Assembly: GCF_037893015.1 (NCBI RefSeq)
Contig: NC_133660.1
Location: forward strand, 281,109,067 to 281,173,066
Source of the DNA: Macrotis lagotis
Lineage: Eukaryota > Chordata > Mammalia > Peramelemorphia > Peramelidae
DNA: 64,000 bases
Direction of reading: 5' to 3'
Shown here: piece after piece, positions 59,481 to 64,000 of the stretch
Layout of the letters: every line of letters begins with the position of its first letter
How positions within the stretch are numbered: the first letter of the stretch is position 1
The notes under the pieces: model-generated
Databases searched by the model: none
What the model was told of the DNA's origin: nothing
What the model saw: only the letters and a program-made list of their open reading frames with translations
Made by a program: the position numbers and the translations under genes

Positions 59481-60087
59481 TTCCTAACTCTGGATCCAAG
59501 GCGTTTCAGATGGCAACCATCCTGGCTCGCCCTCCCGGGAGGAAGGAGAAGTGGAAAGGAGACTCCCTGAGTTGGAACTCTCTGTACTTTGCTTTACTCT
59601 GGGCTTCTTTCCCTTCCCCCTGTGGCTCACCTGAGGACCAGTGGCTTCCCTCTTTCTCATTTCTTGGAAGGATTCTCAGAAAGGAGAGGCCTTGGTGGTG
59701 GAGGGAGTGGACAGAGAAACTAGTTTGGCTTCAGGGTTTCAGATCAGATGATTAGCTCTGGTGAAAAGAATACCAGGGTTTCTGAGAATCAATTTAAGTT
59801 TCTCTGTTCTGAAAGGTAGGGCTGAATAGCCAGGGCTGAGAACCTGTTGAACCACATTCTGTCCAGGAAGTCTCTGGGAAGACGTCCAGTCTCTAGGTCA
59901 GCTACATTTTAACCCTTCTAAGCCTAAAAAGCTGGCTATATATTTTAGATTTGGGGAGAGATTTCAAGGGGTTAAAGGAAAGAAAGGGAAGATCTTATGA
60001 ACTTTTAGAAAAAGGAAGCTAGAGTAAGTGGAATGGGAAATTTGAGAATGGAAATCTCAAAGTGGCCAGAGAGAAATGATCTCAATG

Positions 60088-60270
60088 AAGAGGCAGGACA
60101 GCATAGAAGAAAGAGCTCTGGCTCTTGGGTGTGAATCCTACTTCTGCCCCCTGCTCTCTGAGTGACATTTGGCAAATTGCTTCACCTTACTGGATCTCAG
60201 TTTCCTAATCTGTAAAATGAGAAAGTGGGATCTGACAGCTTTTAAGCTCCATTCTACTTTAGATCTATGA
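60088..60270 (+). mobile_element. MIR, 5' two-thirds
   Basis: The run agctctggctcttgggtgtg, tctgagtgacatttggcaaa, ttgcttcaccttactggatc and tcagtttcctaatctgtaaa follows the forward MIR order. Confidence 0.7.
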
Positions 60271-60323
60271 ATGAAAAGGGAAAGGGGAAAAGGGGGAAAG
60301 GTATTGGTTTAAGAAGAAACTGT

Positions 60324-60485
60324 AGGGGCAGCTAGGTGGCGCAGTGGATAAAGCACCGGCCCTGGAGTCAGGAGTACCTGAGTTCAAATCCAGTCTCAGA
60401 CACTTAATAATTACCTAGCTGTGTGGCCTTGGGCAAGCCACTTAACCCCATTTGCCTTGCAAAAAAAAACAAACCTAAAAAAAAA
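60324..60485 (+). mobile_element. Young marsupial SINE with perfect 13-bp target-site duplication
   Basis: A full copy close to the family consensus (ggggcagctaggtggcgcag to aaacctaaaa). The duplication aagaagaaactgt lies at 60311-60323 and 60486-60498. Confidence 0.94.
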
Positions 60486-60989
60486 AAGAAGAAACTGTCA
60501 TGAAAAACTAAGAACTCACCCATCCACTACATTTTAAGAAGATAGATCAATCTGGTCAACAAAGGTGAATGAATTTGAGAAGACAAATACAAAAGTGAAG
60601 TCCCAGACCTATAAGAATGGGTCCAGGAGCACTAAATTCCAGAATAAACTGAGGTTGATGGGGGAAAGTTCCAGTCAAACTCCAAAGGACCCATTAGAAC
60701 AATTGAGAAAAGAGAGCAGACATAGAGGGAATCAGCCTACTGCTCAAAGTGGCCAGAACAATGATGATGGGGAAGGGGCGAAGGCTGGGTTCGGTCAGAT
60801 AGAGTGATCTTTGCATGGGACAAGACAAAAATGAGTACAGATAGCTAAGATAAGGAAGGAGGTATTAGAAGGACACCCAGTCCCTCTGCCTTTGATGGAT
60901 CAGATTACCTGACCTTGAGGAGCCAAACCTTCAGATTCTGAAAAGAAAGATGGGTGACCTCTGAAAGGCCCCAATGGGACAGGAATTTT

Positions 60990-62910
60990 ATGTGGATAGT
61001 AACAATCCAAAGTGCTTTTATGATGCCCTGATGGCTTTTTTTATGGTCCAAGGACATATGACACATCTCAACTACCCAGTGCTGATGGAGACACTGATTA
61101 TTGATAGAGACCTGATCTAGAGAAATGGGTGGAAAACTTCCATAATGTTCTTAACAGACTGTCATCAATCAATGCTGAAGCCATTGACCGATATGAGTCA
61201 ATTCATCCCTAACTGAACCTCCAACTGAAGAAGAGATTTTGAATGCCATTAGACTTATTTCATGTGACAAAGCACCTGGGTTATCCTATTCCAGGTGAGA
61301 CCTACAAGGTGGGGGAGCCATTGCTCATACAAAAGCTGACTAAAAATTTCCAGGTTATATGGCATGAGGAGGTTATCCCCCAAGAATTCAAGGATGCCTT
61401 CATCATCTATCTCTAAAAAGGTAAAGGGCATAGATAGTCCTGTGACAATTACAGAGGTATTTCTCCTTTAGTCATTGTTGGTAAGATTCTTGCCAGAGTC
61501 CTTCTCAATAGATGATCCTTTACCTGGAAGTTGGTCACCTTCCTGAGAACCAGTGTGGCTTCGGAAAGGGTAAAAGAACAGTCTGATATGGTATTTGCTG
61601 CCTCATAATTCCAGGAAAAATGCTGAGAGCAGAACAGAGGTCTGTATACAACATTTGTAGATCTTACCAAGGTCTTTGAGAGCTTATGGAAAATTATGTC
61701 AAAATTTGGTTGCCCGGAGAAGTTCATCGGTATGTTATGTCAATCTCATGACAGCATGCTTGCCCAGGGTCTAGAGAGAGGACAACAATCTCAGGATTTC
61801 CCTATTACCAATAGAGTGAAACAGGGCTGTGTCCTTGCTTCCATGCTTTTTAGTTGATGTTTCCAGTCATGTTAACAAATGCTTTCACTGAGGATGAACA
61901 TGCATCAAGATCAGCTACTGCATTGATGGTAAATTCTTCAGCTTGAAAAGGCTCCAAGCCAAGACCAAAGTGGAGGGAGTGTTGGTGCAAGATCTTCTGT
62001 TTGCTGATGGTTGTGCCCTCCACGCAGTCTCTGAAGCTGAGATGCAACAAAATATGTATCAATTCTCTGGTGCTTGTGCTACCTTTGACCTAAGAAATAA
62101 CACTAAGAAAACCCAGGTGCTCCATCAGTCAGCATAACACCATCCATATGTGGAACCATTGGTTACAGCAAATGGAGAAGTTTGGAATGCTGTGGACAAG
62201 TTCACTTACCTTGGCGGTGTCCTTTCCAGGGAGGTACACATTGAAAATGAAGTTGGCATGTTCAATGCCAGAGATAGCTCAATATTTGAGAATCTCAGAA
62301 AGAAAATGTGAGAGAAAAGAGGTATGAGACTAATTATCAAATGAAGGTCTACAGAGATGTTGTGGTGACCTGATTGTTGTATATAAAAAAGCCTAGAAAA
62401 TCCACCAACCCCTTGACAGGAAACTTCCATTTAAATTGTCTTAGGAAGATTCTAAAGATCACCTGACAGGAGAAGATATCAGACACCAAGGTCCTTTCTG
62501 GAGCTAAACTGCCTGGCATTCCAACATTACTACAGAGAGGGCAATTCTGATGGGCTGGCCACATTACTTGAATGTCAACCCTACACTTACCAAAAAGTCT
62601 ATTTTATGGAGAATTCACCCAAGGCAGAGACTTACAGCAGGGGGTCGGAAAAAGCAAAACAAGGACCTCTCTTAAGAACTTTGGAATGGATTGTATGGCA
62701 CGGGAGACACTGGCATAGGGACCACCCACTATGGCATGCCCTTATCAGACAGGGTACTGTACTTTAGGAGCAAGACAGAATTGAAGTAACTCAAAGGAAA
62801 TGTGAGATGCTTAAGTTTAGAGTACCCACCTCAGGGTGCTCAACCTATGGTAGAGTATTCCAAGTTTGTATTGGTACAGTCAGCCACAGTTGAACAGATT
62901 GTAACTAGAA
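60990..62910 (+). pseudogene. Dead RTE-like LINE reverse transcriptase
   Basis: Fragments of an endonuclease-type non-LTR reverse transcriptase read in order on the + strand. They are KCFYDALMA (near 61010), CDKAPG (61266), EEVIPQEFKDA (61370), SCDNYRGIS (61440), GKILARVLLNR (61480), ITNRVKQGCVLASMLFS (61805), LQAKTKVEG and LLFADGCALHAVSEAEMQ (61950-62045), and AVDKFTYLGGVLSRE (62190). The catalytic FADD box is FADG, with its second Asp changed at 62009-62011, and stops break the frame repeatedly. The clade assignment (RTE-like) is from memory of the protein family. Confidence 0.78.
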
Positions 62911-63510
62911 TTCACTTGTAAATCCATCTGGACTTGGAGTCTTTTTCTCCCTTTTGAAGTTTATTTATGACATTCAATTATTTTTAATAATAGATTATTT
63001 ATGTTTCTTTTGTTAATGTGTCTTGTATAAATATTCATCTAGTTCCTTTATATTGTCAGTTTTGTTGGTACTTAGACAAAATAGTTTCAAATAATTCCTT
63101 TATTATATGTAATCTTCCATTGTTTTGAATTCTTTTTATTTTTTGATAAAATTTAGTTTTTTCTCTTTTTTCTTAAAATTAGATTAGCTAACTATTTTAT
63201 TGTCATTTTTAAAAACAGCTACTTATATTTTATCCTTTTGATAGTGGGATTTTTTCCTTTAATTTTTATTAATTTCCTAATTTTCAAAATTTCAATTTCA
63301 GAATTAATTGTCTAATTAGGGGGAAGTTGATTCATTGTTCAGTATTTTTAGCTGCATGCTCAGTTGCTCTTTTATTAATAAAAGTATATAGAGAAATGAA
63401 TTTCCCTTTTATGTTACTTTATGAATCCTTTAAATTTGAGTATATTGTCTCATAAAGAATATTTTCTTTGATGAAATTTTCTAATGTTTCTCCAATTTGT
63501 GTTTTGATTC
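62911..63510. other. AT-rich stretch without recognisable features
   Basis: Very AT-rich sequence with ttaattttattaatttcc-type runs. It may be an old repeat, but nothing can be named. Confidence 0.4.
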
Positions 63511-63521
63511 GATAGTTCTTT

Positions 63522-63668
63522 TTTTTTGCATTTTTGCAAGGCAATGGGGTTAAGTGATTTGACTCACACAGTTAGGTAATTATTAAGTATCTGAGGTAAG
63601 ATTTGAACTCAGGTTGTCCTGACTCCAGGACTGGTGCTCTATCCACTGCACCACCAAGCTGACCTCAC
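63522..63668 (-). mobile_element. Marsupial SINE, reverse, diverged
   Basis: A T-rich tail, gcaaggcaatggggttaagt and a head complement (ctgcaccaccaagctgacct) are present. A short duplication tagttcttt lies at 63513-63521 and 63669-63677. Confidence 0.85.
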
Positions 63669-64000
63669 TAGTTCTTTAGAATGGTGTTGTTTAATTTCCA
63701 ATTACTTTTTTAGTTCTTTCTTCAAGGACTCTTTATTAAATAGAATTTCTCTCATTGATATCAGTAATTGGTGTGTTTGGTATTTCTGCTTTTCTATATT
63801 TTTATTATTGCCCCCAAAACATTGTTGCTGTGTTTTGTACAGTTGAAAAATATGTAAAGCCTCTTTTTTCACATTTAGTAGTCATCATAGAGTTTTAATT
63901 TATAGTTTTTCTAAAGTTTTATTTAGGTCCCTAACTTCTTTCTTGTTTATCTTTTGTTAAGATTTGTCCAGATTTGAAAGACCCTCACTATTATAGATTT

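Noticed and set aside
60565..60807. 80-codon open frame upstream of the RTE-like relic, considered as a LINE ORF1
   Set aside because: Lys/Ser/Gln-rich with no recognisable RNA-binding domain. The link to the LINE is not demonstrable.

Overview
This window is vertebrate nuclear DNA and almost certainly comes from a marsupial. The strongest clue is a tRNA-derived SINE repeated at least 15 times. Its head reads GGGGCAGCTAGGTGGCGCAG, followed by a GGAGTCAGGAGnACCTGAGTTCAAATCC-type middle, then a CTAGCTGTGTGGCCTTGGGC block and a TTGCCTTGCAAAAACCTAAA tail. I know this family from Australian marsupial genomes (WSINE1-like, for example dasyurids such as the Tasmanian devil or antechinus). Marsupial-type L1 3' ends and older CORE-SINE/MIR and L2 relics support this. 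The species cannot be fixed from the sequence alone.

The one protein-coding gene I can support is KMT5B (SUV420H1), a histone H4 lysine-20 methyltransferase, on the + strand. Seven coding exons lie between 7276 and 20203 and join in one frame of 770 visible residues. They hold the end of the N-terminal domain, the whole SET and post-SET region and the long C-terminal tail. The first roughly 125 residues of the family protein must be encoded upstream of base 1. A 20-nt micro-exon (8779-8798) carries part of the catalytic NHDCxPNC motif. The final coding exon is long (1517 nt) and is followed by a 3' UTR with several polyadenylation signals (proximal 20388-20405, likely main end near 21240, possible distal end near 22700).

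Layout: 1-7275 is a KMT5B intron full of SINE insertions. 7276-20203 is the KMT5B body. 20204 to about 21240 (possibly 22700) is the 3' UTR. About 22.7-34 kb is intergenic, with MIR/L2 relics, SINEs and (CA)n tracts. 33.9-36.2 kb is a block of CA/GT satellites that ends in a 1.39-kb TG-rich array with a roughly 0.2-kb higher-order period. 36.2-46.8 kb is intergenic with L2, MIR, SINE and L1 relics, including a 60-bp tandem repeat inside an L2 and a polypyrimidine tract. 46.9-49.5 kb is a row of L1 3' ends in one orientation, carrying nested SINEs. 52.5-56.1 kb is an L2-type LINE broken by later insertions. 60.9-62.9 kb is a dead RTE-like LINE. The rest is ordinary intergenic sequence.

I found no bacterial-type system, CRISPR array, intact transposase or intact reverse transcriptase, and no second host gene. 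In placental mammals CHKA lies downstream of KMT5B in the same orientation (from memory), but I see no CHKA exon here. Most points worth a second look concern the micro-exon switch in KMT5B, paired or truncated SINEs, and the structured TG array. I do not see a new gene system.
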